A stretch of 64,000 nt of DNA from Betaproteobacteria bacterium. Its GTDB lineage: Bacteria > Bdellovibrionota_B > Oligoflexia > Silvanigrellales > Silvanigrellaceae. The translations under genes and the position numbers were made by a program. Below are positions 1-8,208 of this stretch, piece after piece. Position 1 is the stretch's first letter, and each line of letters begins with the position of its first letter. The DNA lies in contig VGHE01000010.1 in NCBI GenBank assembly GCA_016868315.1, positions 35,160-99,159 on the forward strand, written 5' to 3'. Below the pieces are notes generated by a model. That model had not been told where the DNA came from and ran no database searches. It saw nothing but the letters and a program-made list of their open reading frames with translations.

Positions 1-350
1 AAGCACCAACGATTGTTTACAACTATCCATCGGTTTTGAAGGCATTCTACATGTACCAGAATGACGATGGCAAAACCGTGCGTGCAATGGATCTTCTCAT
101 GCCCGGTATCGGTGAAGTTATTGGTGGCAGCCAACGTGAAGACCGTGAGCATGTGCTGCTCGAAAAAATGAAGACTAAAGGCATTCCATCAGAACACCTC
201 GAGTGGTACATCGACCTGCGCCGCTTCGGTGGTGTTCCACACAGTGGATTTGGGCTTGGACTTGAGCGTTTGCTTGTGTGGATTACAGGCATGGGCAACG
301 TGCGCGACGTTATTCCATTCCCGCGCGTGCCAGGTGTTTGCAAATTCTGA
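1..350 (+). CDS. asnS: Asparaginyl-tRNA synthetase, C-terminal end (partial)
   Basis: This is the 3' end of a gene that begins before the window. About 116 residues are readable in frame from base 3 to a TGA at 348-350. The class II aminoacyl-tRNA synthetase core is clear: [11 protein letters not shown], the acidic motif [14 protein letters not shown], and the motif 3 region [27 protein letters not shown], whose arginine contacts ATP. IGGSQRE with the PFPR ending is typical of AsnS rather than AspS or LysS. The enzyme charges tRNA-Asn with asparagine in the cytoplasm. It converges on the minus-strand gene ending at 373, with 22 bases between and no clear terminator hairpin. Confidence 0.95.
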   Translation, partial: APTIVYNYPSVLKAFYMYQNDDGKTVRAMDLLMPGIGEVIGGSQREDREHVLLEKMKTKGIPSEHLEWYIDLRRFGGVPHSGFGLGLERLLVWITGMGNVRDVIPFPRVPGVCKF

Positions 351-372
351 TTCAAAGTTCGAAGGCTCGGTT

Positions 373-1452
373 CTAGCGGATATAGCGCAACATTCCGCTT
401 GCCGGGCTTTTTCTTCCCTTCAGCAGCAGCGCCATTGTGCCCGGCGAGAGTCCTTCCTCAACCTTGAACTGGCACGGTGCCAGCTCTGGTGGAGCTTTCT
501 TGAAAAGTTTGTTGATTCGCAATCCATCGCTGGTGACGTGAATATTGACGTCGTTAAGAGTTGTGAACGGAAGTTCAGCGCACTCACCAGGTTCAATGTT
601 TGGGCGAGTGGTTTCGCCGTTGAGTTGGTGGCGCAAAAGTGCCTGGAGAACATCTCCCTCTTTACGTTTCTTCAGCAAAGCCAACAAGGCTGCGGGAGAG
701 GTTGTGAAATCGGAGATCTTGAGTGCCCGAGCGCTCCGCAGATCGAAAGTCTGAATCATTTCATTTGCAGCCAGGGGATTGCATGTGTCTCCTTGGCGGG
801 TGCGCATGGTGACAAATCCACCGCGCAAATACTCGACCATGGTTTTTTCAGAGACAAGCTCACAGGGCTCTGAATTGCGGAGTGATTTGGTCACATGAGT
901 TTCAAATGTGTGTCCCTTGGCCACCCACTCGCCGAGCAGGGTGATGACAATCGGTTCAGCATTTGCGGGTACACCCTCGACGCCCATGTAAACAGTCTCA
1001 CAAACCATTTCGGTGTTGGTTGCACCAGGTTCGAGGCATGCTGCGTTATCATAGCAGAGGTCTAATGTTTTAGGCTTGTTTTCCTTAAGGGTCAAAACTG
1101 CCTTTTCGAGAGAGTCCATGCGCTGAAATAGCAATGCGCGTGGCGAAGAGCAGCGAGGAGCAGCAGCCGATGATTTCGGATCTGCTGGGGAGTTGGCTGC
1201 CAACCAAGCATCTGCAAACAGCTCCCATCGACTTTGGTGACTCCGCAGTGCAATGCGCGCGCCTGCGGGGGCAGCCTTCTCGAGAGCCTTTTGAGCTTTA
1301 GCAAGCCTGTTTAAAAAACGCGCTGCCGTGGGGTCGGCACAGGCAATTTTGTCGAGAGCCTTGCCGCTGAAGGACGAGCAGTCGTCTGCCCAGGCTTTCA
1401 GCGGAAAGACCGAGAGTGCGAGCAGAGCGAATCGTGGCACGAGATGTGTCAC
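373..1452 (-). CDS. Secreted protein, LprI/DUF1311-like N-terminus with DUF3298-like C-terminus
   Basis: I place the start at the GTG at 1452, because AAGGAG lies 8 bases upstream and the product then opens with a signal peptide (VTHLVPRFALLALSVFPLKAWA, cut before DDCSSF). An upstream TTG at 1512 overlaps the previous stop but would put 20 polar residues before the signal. The mature N-terminus has paired cysteines and an LR..Q..W...AD..L pattern resembling LprI/YecT lysozyme-inhibitor-like domains. The last ~120 residues (FDLRSARALKISDFT, then TSDGLRI) resemble the DUF3298/RsiV sensor fold. Eight or more cysteines suggest disulphides in the periplasm. It is the last gene of the minus-strand run from 9963. 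Its function is unknown; both family hints are weak. Confidence 0.75.
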   Translation of the reverse strand: MTHLVPRFALLALSVFPLKAWADDCSSFSGKALDKIACADPTAARFLNRLAKAQKALEKAAPAGARIALRSHQSRWELFADAWLAANSPADPKSSAAAPRCSSPRALLFQRMDSLEKAVLTLKENKPKTLDLCYDNAACLEPGATNTEMVCETVYMGVEGVPANAEPIVITLLGEWVAKGHTFETHVTKSLRNSEPCELVSEKTMVEYLRGGFVTMRTRQGDTCNPLAANEMIQTFDLRSARALKISDFTTSPAALLALLKKRKEGDVLQALLRHQLNGETTRPNIEPGECAELPFTTLNDVNIHVTSDGLRINKLFKKAPPELAPCQFKVEEGLSPGTMALLLKGRKSPASGMLRYIR

Positions 1453-1508
1453 TGGTGAATCTCCTTGAACGGGTTTGGGCAGTGCAGATTCTTCATGTGT
1501 AGTATAAA

Positions 1509-4500
1509 TCAACGCTGGCGCAGATCAAAGATTCCGTCCCAATCCTCTCCAGGGGGAGCCTGTTTGTAGCGCACGGCACGGTCGAGGTACAGCGCAGCGA
1601 CTTTGTCGGCAGGGTGCTCATCGAGTATCTTCTTCCACCCATCAATTGCACTGTCCCATTGACTTGCTTGGAACGCACGGAGTGCAGTCTCGTGACGTTC
1701 GAGAGTTTTGAGTTTCATCTCACGTGTGTGGACGCCATCGGCATTAAAAATCTCTACAATGCTTAGACTGCGCGAAAACCCCGGCGGGCGGACGCGCCCC
1801 AACGAGCGGAACGAGAATTGTTTGGGATTCTGAGCTGTTAGTAACGCATCGTGGCTGGTGATCATTCCCACTGAGAAGATCTTGGTCATGGACTCAAGCC
1901 GGGAAGCGAGGTTTACGCTATCGGCTATCACAGTTCCCTCCATGCGATCTTCGTTTCCGAGGGTTCCGAGCATCAGCGAACCAAAGTGAACTCCAATTCC
2001 GATGCTGATTGGATTACGGAAGGTCGTTTTTCTTTTGTTGTTGTAGTTTTCGAGCTCTCTGAGAAGATCGATGCCAGCGAGTAGTGCATCGTCTGGATAG
2101 TTTGCAAAAAGAGCCATGACAGCATCGCCAATGTACTTGTCGATAAAGCCACAGTGCTTTCGGATGACCGGATTGACGGTTGAAAAGTATTCGTTGAGGA
2201 AATCGAAATTTTCCTTTGGGGACATGCTTTCAGAGATCTTCGAGAATTGCCTGATGTCGAGAAACATAACTGCCATTTCTCGCATAACTTGATCGCCAAG
2301 TCGCACATCAATGATGTTTTCGCGTCCCAACAGTTGCAGGAAGTCTTGCGGGATGAAACGAGTGTAGGCTCCGTGGACTTTGGCAATCTGGAGATGGTTG
2401 CGCATGCGCGCAAGCAATTCGGATTGGGAGAAAGGCTTCATGAGGAAGTCATTTGCACCCGCCTGAAAACAGGAAACGAGGTCATTGATTTGATTTTTTG
2501 CAGTCAAAATAATGATTGGCAGGTCGGCTGATGAATGGCTTTTGCGGATTTCATTAAGAACCTCGAGTCCTGACATGCGGGGCATCATCAAGTCGAGGAG
2601 AATGATGTCGGGGCGTGTTTCATTGAACATACGCAACCCGGTCATACCGTCCTCTGCCAGTATGATCTGGTAATCCTCCGAGCGCAGTTGGTTTTCGAGA
2701 ACCTTCCGGTTAACGGTGTCGTCGTCGATGACAAGCACTCGAAACCCGCCACCCATTGTTTGCATCCGTTTCTCTGCCGAGGCATCAGCAAACTCTGGCT
2801 GTGCAGCTTCCCACCAGGCAGAGTCATTTTGCAGCATCACTGGACGCGAGCTTCGTGCGCTGCCTCCTGAGTCACGCGGAACTTGCGAGACAAGGGAGGT
2901 GTCTGGTTGCGCAGCAGGCAGGGTGAAGGAAAACTCGGAGCCTCTATCGGGTTCTGATTGAACCTGGATGTTCCCTCCGTGCATCTCTACCAGCTGTTTT
3001 GTAATAGTGAGTCCGAGACCAGTACCACCATAGACACGATTTATTTGCCCGTCGGCCTGTTCGAACGAATTGAAGATGCGTTGGAGTTTGGAAGGATGAA
3101 TTCCAATGCCGGTGTCGGTAACTAAAACACGCACAAGGCGCCCCTCGTGTCTCGCGCTGATTGTGATTTGCCCTGAATGAGTGAACTTAATTGCATTTCC
3201 AATCAGATTTTGCAGAATTTGTTGCAGTCGGCCTTCATCGCATGAGACCGCCGTCAATCCCGGTTCGACGTTGTTGATGAGCTCAACAGGTTTATTTCCC
3301 AACAGCGGCTTACTGAGAGCCATCACCAACTGAACCATCGGGCGCATTTCAACAGTTGCGATCCGCAGTTTGAGCTCGCGTTGTTTGATTTGTGAAAAGT
3401 CGAGCAGATCATTGACCAGGTTGGTCAGACGTCGCCCTGAAATGGCGATGAGATTAAGATTTTCCCTCAGTCGGGTTGAAAGCGCGCCTTCCGAGCCAGT
3501 CAGAACACTTTCGGCAATCCCGACGATTCCGTGCAATGGAGTGCGAAGTTCATGTGAGGTGTTTGCAAGGAAGTCGTCTTTGAGTTTGTCGGCTCGCCTT
3601 AGCTCACGAATCGCATTGAGATTATCAAGCGTCAAACAGAGGGTTTGCTGTGTGACCTTAATGAAATTGCGTTCCTCGTGAGTGAGGAAAAGGCTTGAAT
3701 GACATTCAAGCGACAATGTTCCCAGCCACCGTGAATCTTGAAAAAGTTGAAGTGTCAGAAATTGTCCTGAAACCTGAATGGGATCGCCATCGGGAAGAGG
3801 GTGTGTACCTTCGCGCTCCAGAGGCATGGGTAGATTTTCTGGATTGATTTCATCGCCAAGCGCAATGCTAAAGAATTTATTGATACGCTGCTTATCGGAG
3901 GGGAAAATAAGTTCGACGCGTGCTTGCGAAAGCGCTGGAATCTCTTTTGCCATAATGCGTAGTGCTGCAAGAATTGCGGCTTCGTGTTGTGATGAACTGG
4001 CCAAAGTACGGCTGCCAACCATCAATTGTTCAACCCGTCTGCGCATGATGAGGGCATACTCATTCATTTTTTGAGTTACACTTCCGACTCCGAGCACTGC
4101 ACACAGCAGTAGAACTGGAACGAGAATAATTTGTCTCCAGTCGAGCGGGTCATAAAGCATGATTCCCGACGTGCCTGTGCGCAGATCACGGAGTGATGCG
4201 AAGGCCATGAGCAGGGCTGTTGTTGTGACTAGGATGCTTCTGAAGCGGAAAAAGTAGACAGGATTGAAAAGGTTTTGGTCGGAATCGAGGTTAAGCGCAA
4301 GACTGTTTTGGTCATGAAGTGATCGATTTCTAAAGTGCGTCGAGAGGGAGTAGGCTGTCAGTATGAAAGTGGATGCACCAATAATTAGGTCAGCAAGCCT
4401 TTCGAGCTGAGGAGTTGGCGTTTTAAATGAAGTCATTGAGATAATAAAAATTATATAGGTTGACGCACAGCTCGCAGCAAAAACGAGTTTGTTTCTCTGA

Positions 4501-5531
4501 TTAGACTGCTTTGAGTGTGGATTGACCACCAGTTCAGCAATCACATAAGCCAGCCAGAACAGTGCAGCAGTGATGACAGCTATTAGTGTCACGCGCAGGC
4601 TTGTCCACGAGATGGGTATTCCCAGAAGGTTGAATCCACGCCCGTCGAGGGCATTTTGGGTTTGTGTGAGCAAGGCCTGAAAACCACGCAAAAATGCATA
4701 CCCGCTGATGTGAAACATGATGCGACTGCCGTCGAGAATTACAGCCATCGCCGCTGCAAGCACTGGAAGCATGAGCGCAAGTAGCGTCGCTGGCAAACTG
4801 GAAGCCTGCATTTGCTGAAGAAGTTGCAGATAGGGGGTCGTTCGGCTTGGAGTCATGAGTGCCACTGGAAGTGTCTGCGGTCCAAACTGTCTTTCGAAAG
4901 AAGGAGCGATGATATCGATATTGATTTCTGCGGCTTGGATAAGCTCTTCGCGGCCGAAGGTGGTCACGGCATTCACCAGACGGCCACCGTGTTGGGTTGC
5001 TCCTGCGGGATCGGTGTAAACAAACATCAGATTTTGCGAGGTGCGCGGAATCACCAAGCTTAACAGCTGTGCATCTGCGGGTTTTCCACTTTTGATCCAG
5101 TCGAGCTCATTTATTTTGAATCTGTATTTGAGTCGTGCCGAGTTGGGAAGTTTTTTTTTGCCTGGCTTCCTTTCGATTTCGTTTAACAGGTTCGGAAAAA
5201 AGTGTTGCGTGCGCGGAAAGGTAATGTTGTTTTCATTCGACGATATAAGTTCGCAGTGGGAAAGGGTTGTGGAGAGGTGCGGGCAGTAGTAGGGCAGGCC
5301 TTGCCATTCATCGAGTGAGATGATCTCCTTGCCTTCCTTCAAACGGGCAAGAATATTCTCAACGTTGTTGTTGCGTTGAAGATTGAGAATGAAAACCATG
5401 AAAAGTGTGACTGCAGCAATGAGCAGCACCCAAGGAAGTGCCTGCGCTGTTCTGCGCGACGACATGTGGTGTAGGATGCTCTCAAAGACTCCGTTCACTC
5501 GTATGCTCCTGCGCAACTCAATGTGCTTCAC
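1509..5531 (-). CDS. Membrane hybrid histidine kinase / receiver / class III nucleotide cyclase
   Basis: A 1340-residue signalling protein. A transmembrane helix near residues 32-52 is followed by a ~200-residue extracytoplasmic region and then about six more membrane segments to ~490. A GAF-like region (~505-650) leads to HisKA with the phospho-accepting His in SHELRTPLHG (~660) and an HATPase domain (N box LIGNAIKFTH, G boxes DTGIGI and GGTGLGL). Next is a receiver (IDDD, phospho-Asp in LLDLMMP, near 978, and the KPFS lysine). Last is a class III cyclase with both metal aspartates (FLDIRQFS and KYIGDAVMALF) and NLASRLE. All catalytic residues I can place are intact. It would autophosphorylate, pass phosphate to its own receiver and so control cAMP or cGMP synthesis. 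The GTG at 5531 has a weak ribosome site; an ATG at 5465 is a reasonable alternative. Confidence 0.93.
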   Translation of the reverse strand: MKHIELRRSIRVNGVFESILHHMSSRRTAQALPWVLLIAAVTLFMVFILNLQRNNNVENILARLKEGKEIISLDEWQGLPYYCPHLSTTLSHCELISSNENNITFPRTQHFFPNLLNEIERKPGKKKLPNSARLKYRFKINELDWIKSGKPADAQLLSLVIPRTSQNLMFVYTDPAGATQHGGRLVNAVTTFGREELIQAAEINIDIIAPSFERQFGPQTLPVALMTPSRTTPYLQLLQQMQASSLPATLLALMLPVLAAAMAVILDGSRIMFHISGYAFLRGFQALLTQTQNALDGRGFNLLGIPISWTSLRVTLIAVITAALFWLAYVIAELVVNPHSKQSNQRNKLVFAASCASTYIIFIISMTSFKTPTPQLERLADLIIGASTFILTAYSLSTHFRNRSLHDQNSLALNLDSDQNLFNPVYFFRFRSILVTTTALLMAFASLRDLRTGTSGIMLYDPLDWRQIILVPVLLLCAVLGVGSVTQKMNEYALIMRRRVEQLMVGSRTLASSSQHEAAILAALRIMAKEIPALSQARVELIFPSDKQRINKFFSIALGDEINPENLPMPLEREGTHPLPDGDPIQVSGQFLTLQLFQDSRWLGTLSLECHSSLFLTHEERNFIKVTQQTLCLTLDNLNAIRELRRADKLKDDFLANTSHELRTPLHGIVGIAESVLTGSEGALSTRLRENLNLIAISGRRLTNLVNDLLDFSQIKQRELKLRIATVEMRPMVQLVMALSKPLLGNKPVELINNVEPGLTAVSCDEGRLQQILQNLIGNAIKFTHSGQITISARHEGRLVRVLVTDTGIGIHPSKLQRIFNSFEQADGQINRVYGGTGLGLTITKQLVEMHGGNIQVQSEPDRGSEFSFTLPAAQPDTSLVSQVPRDSGGSARSSRPVMLQNDSAWWEAAQPEFADASAEKRMQTMGGGFRVLVIDDDTVNRKVLENQLRSEDYQIILAEDGMTGLRMFNETRPDIILLDLMMPRMSGLEVLNEIRKSHSSADLPIIILTAKNQINDLVSCFQAGANDFLMKPFSQSELLARMRNHLQIAKVHGAYTRFIPQDFLQLLGRENIIDVRLGDQVMREMAVMFLDIRQFSKISESMSPKENFDFLNEYFSTVNPVIRKHCGFIDKYIGDAVMALFANYPDDALLAGIDLLRELENYNNKRKTTFRNPISIGIGVHFGSLMLGTLGNEDRMEGTVIADSVNLASRLESMTKIFSVGMITSHDALLTAQNPKQFSFRSLGRVRPPGFSRSLSIVEIFNADGVHTREMKLKTLERHETALRAFQASQWDSAIDGWKKILDEHPADKVAALYLDRAVRYKQAPPGEDWDGIFDLRQR

Positions 5532-5546
5532 CGTTGCTTCGGCAGG

Positions 5547-6047
5547 TCAGTAGAGTTCAACGCTGGCTTCAACATCACCGTTCCGGAGAGTGTCGTCGGC
5601 GGTGACCGGAATAGTCAGAGAGGTTCGTTGTTGTGATAGAATCTCGGAGGTTGCAATAAGACAGATTTGCTCTCCCGACTGGGCACCCGTGCGGCAAGTA
5701 TAGCGTCCAGCGAGGGTTAGTTTTTGTCGGGTGCGGATGGTGATCCGTGCATCTCGCGATTGAGCACAGCGTGTGTCCACAGGGCTTGTGAGCACGGTTT
5801 GCGTGAGCCCTGGCCTGCGGGGATCTACGGTTGTGCCGAGATCTAGAGGATATCTGCAGTAGTTGAGCGTTCCTCCAAGAGATGAGCCACCTGTGAGCCG
5901 TGAGCGAGGATCACCGCCCGAATCTTTGGAGTTTGAATCTTCCTCGACGACCGAGTCTTTTGGACCGCAGCCGATGGTTGTGTTCAGGAGCACGAAACAG
6001 GCGACGGTGAGCTTGACAATGGATGCGTTGAGGATGCTTTTTTTCAT
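5547..6047 (-). CDS. Hypothetical lipoprotein
   Basis: A 166-residue protein with a lipoprotein signal: MKK, a hydrophobic stretch, then lipobox TIGC with Cys27 as the probable lipidated residue. A short Ser/Asp/Glu-rich linker follows. The rest is a small beta-rich domain with four cysteines (CRYPLDLG, DTRCAQSRD, YTCRTG, EQICLIATS). The start ATG overlaps the stop of the asparagine synthetase gene by four bases (ATGA), so the two are probably translationally coupled. Only 15 bases separate it from the kinase/cyclase gene downstream. Sitting directly before a membrane sensor with a large extracytoplasmic domain, it could be an accessory ligand-binding protein; that is inference only. I do not recognise the family. 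Confidence 0.8.
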   Translation of the reverse strand: MKKSILNASIVKLTVACFVLLNTTIGCGPKDSVVEEDSNSKDSGGDPRSRLTGGSSLGGTLNYCRYPLDLGTTVDPRRPGLTQTVLTSPVDTRCAQSRDARITIRTRQKLTLAGRYTCRTGAQSGEQICLIATSEILSQQRTSLTIPVTADDTLRNGDVEASVELY

Positions 6048-8194
6048 GTTCGGATTCCTCCTCGGCGCAGTGTGAGACGTTCGAATTCTGCGTTCCGCTG
6101 TGGTGGATTTTCTTCAACAAGACTTCTCTGAACGATGGCTGAACAAAAAATAGTTTGCAGAGCGGATATTCTGTGTGTGCGCTGGTATCGTTCCCGCGGT
6201 GGCAGTTCCTGACCTGTGCTTGCAATTTCGCGCATAAGACTCTCACAGATCTTCTGCCCATGGGTCGAGATCCCCATTTTTTCAAGCACTGATTCTACCT
6301 CGAATTGCTTTTGCAGCGATTCAAAATCAATGAAAGGTGCGTTGAACTGTTTTTTGGGAGTCAGTGCAAATTCCCGTGGAAACACTTGAGTATAAGCCTT
6401 GCGCAGAATTGCTTTGTCGGTGAAACCTTGCACAAGTGCAATGTCGGGTAGCCTCTCGACCAAGCGGCGCAGGCTCCCTGAAAGAAAGGGAGTCCGACCC
6501 TCTAAGGTGTTTGCCATTTCCATTCGGTCGCCGACCCAATTGAGAATCTGAACAGGGAGGTGACTGTGACAGAAGTAGTTTTGCCATAACAACAGCGCGT
6601 TTTCAGGCGCAATTAAATATTCCGCATCATCCCTGTTGCTGTTTTCAAGACCCAATAGATACCAACTGCGCACCGATGGTCCTTGAGATGCGAGCCAGAG
6701 CTGAGCATCAGCCTCGCCCAGAATAGCAGTTGTGATGGTTTCGATTTGTTCGAACAGGGGATGGGGCACGCCCCAGAGCGCAATACTTTTTTCGAAATCA
6801 TCACCACGCCCTTCGGCACTCGAGCCAGCAAGCCATGGATTCTCGCTCTGCTTGAGAAATCTTTTAACGTAGACACCATCGCGCCAGCGTTGTCCGAGTG
6901 GTGTGCGAGCGGAACGCCCACGTTGGGCAAAAGCCCACCAGGAGCAATAGCGAAAGCTTGGATAGCCACACAGCAGTTCATCGGCGCCGTCCCCCGTGAG
7001 TACGCCTTGAACATGCTGGCGCGCGAACAAACTAAGCCACCACTTTGCAGCACCGTTTGTGAAGGGTTGGAGGTTTTCTGAATTGAATACGGCATGCGGA
7101 TAGCTGTAATTCAGTGCCGCATCGGAGAGGGGCAGGACATGGGGTTCGAAACCGAGATGCTTTGCGAATGCTATGGCTTCAGTGCTCTCATCGTATCCGG
7201 CTGATTCAAAGCCGACCGTGAATGATTTAAGAGCGCCCGGCTTCCACTGCGCTGAATGTTCCTTTAGAGCACTTGAAAGTTCAAAAGCCACCGCTTTAGA
7301 GTCGATGCCACCACTGAGGTAAACTCCAAGTTCAACATCTGAAAGGAGGCGCTCGCTCACCGATTGTTTCAATGCGATGCGAAAATCCATGAGACTCTCA
7401 GATGTATTATCGTTGCTCCAGAAACTTGAACGATTTGAGCGACGCACAGACTGAGTACGGGTGCTGACAACGATTTTGTAGCGAGTTGTTGCAGCAGAAG
7501 TGTTTTGTAGCGTTGCTAAAACACGTCCTCCCGGTGGGCAATGTACGATGTTCTCGAAGGGGGTACAAATGGGTTCAAAAAGTCCAACGAATTGTCTGAG
7601 AGCTCCATCGCGGTTCCAGACCTTTTTTCCTGGCAGTGCTTTCATTTCGCTCGCAAAAGCAATGACAGGCGAGTTGATTGCGTAGTGTGCTCGAGCGTCG
7701 GAGAACATCCGGGTGTTGATCTCAGCAAGTGCAAAAAAAAGTGGCTTCACACCAAAATAATCCCGGGCGGCAAAGCATTCGCTTCCGTCTACGCGGCAGA
7801 TAACAAGAGCGAATTCACCCTCAAGTTTATCGATGAAAGCCGCACCCTCGCGCAACCATCCTTCGAGGATAGTTTCTGTGTCACTCTGCGTTTGCCATTC
7901 GATAGCACCATGACGGCTCTGAAGATCGCTCCGTAATTTGAGATGATTGTAGATCTCACCGTTGAAGGTGATGGCGTGCGCTCCGTCGCGCGAAAGCATG
8001 GGCTGGCTACCGGATTCGAGATCCTGAAAGGCCAGTCGGAAATGGTTCAGGAGCAAAGAGTTGAACTTGATGAGGCGATTGTCATCGGTGCCACGGTGCG
8101 CGATTGTTCGAGCCGTCTCCGCAAAGCGGGTTTCCCATTCCGCAGCGAGCGGATGGGAGCGATTGCCGACAAGGAGACCCGAGAATCCACACAT
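6044..8194 (-). CDS. asnB: Glutamine-hydrolysing asparagine synthetase (AsnB-type)
   Basis: A 716-residue cytoplasmic amidotransferase. It starts MCGFSGLL, so Cys2 becomes the N-terminal nucleophile of the class II glutaminase domain; NGEIYNH and the D-x-FGVKPLF region are also present. The synthetase domain has the PP-loop SGGIDSKAVAFEL and GDGADELLCGYPSF. Glutaminase releases ammonia, which attacks an adenylylated aspartate or other carboxylate. At 716 residues it is longer than E. coli AsnB (about 550), with extra sequence near the inter-domain junction (an Arg/Ser-rich stretch around residues 250-265) and in the C-terminal half. AAGGAG lies 10 bases before the ATG. It sits between a helical unknown protein and a lipoprotein in a signalling operon, so the acceptor may not be free aspartate. 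Cell-wall amidating relatives (LtsA-like) exist, so the substrate is uncertain. Confidence 0.9.
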   Translation of the reverse strand: MCGFSGLLVGNRSHPLAAEWETRFAETARTIAHRGTDDNRLIKFNSLLLNHFRLAFQDLESGSQPMLSRDGAHAITFNGEIYNHLKLRSDLQSRHGAIEWQTQSDTETILEGWLREGAAFIDKLEGEFALVICRVDGSECFAARDYFGVKPLFFALAEINTRMFSDARAHYAINSPVIAFASEMKALPGKKVWNRDGALRQFVGLFEPICTPFENIVHCPPGGRVLATLQNTSAATTRYKIVVSTRTQSVRRSNRSSFWSNDNTSESLMDFRIALKQSVSERLLSDVELGVYLSGGIDSKAVAFELSSALKEHSAQWKPGALKSFTVGFESAGYDESTEAIAFAKHLGFEPHVLPLSDAALNYSYPHAVFNSENLQPFTNGAAKWWLSLFARQHVQGVLTGDGADELLCGYPSFRYCSWWAFAQRGRSARTPLGQRWRDGVYVKRFLKQSENPWLAGSSAEGRGDDFEKSIALWGVPHPLFEQIETITTAILGEADAQLWLASQGPSVRSWYLLGLENSNRDDAEYLIAPENALLLWQNYFCHSHLPVQILNWVGDRMEMANTLEGRTPFLSGSLRRLVERLPDIALVQGFTDKAILRKAYTQVFPREFALTPKKQFNAPFIDFESLQKQFEVESVLEKMGISTHGQKICESLMREIASTGQELPPRERYQRTHRISALQTIFCSAIVQRSLVEENPPQRNAEFERLTLRRGGIRT

Positions 8195-8208
8195 GCTGCC
8201 AGGACTCC

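Noticed and set aside
229..873. A 214-codon plus-strand open frame.
   Set aside because: It overlaps the asnS end and the secreted minus-strand gene, and its composition (Cys/Ser/Gln-rich, no domain) looks like a reverse image of the latter.
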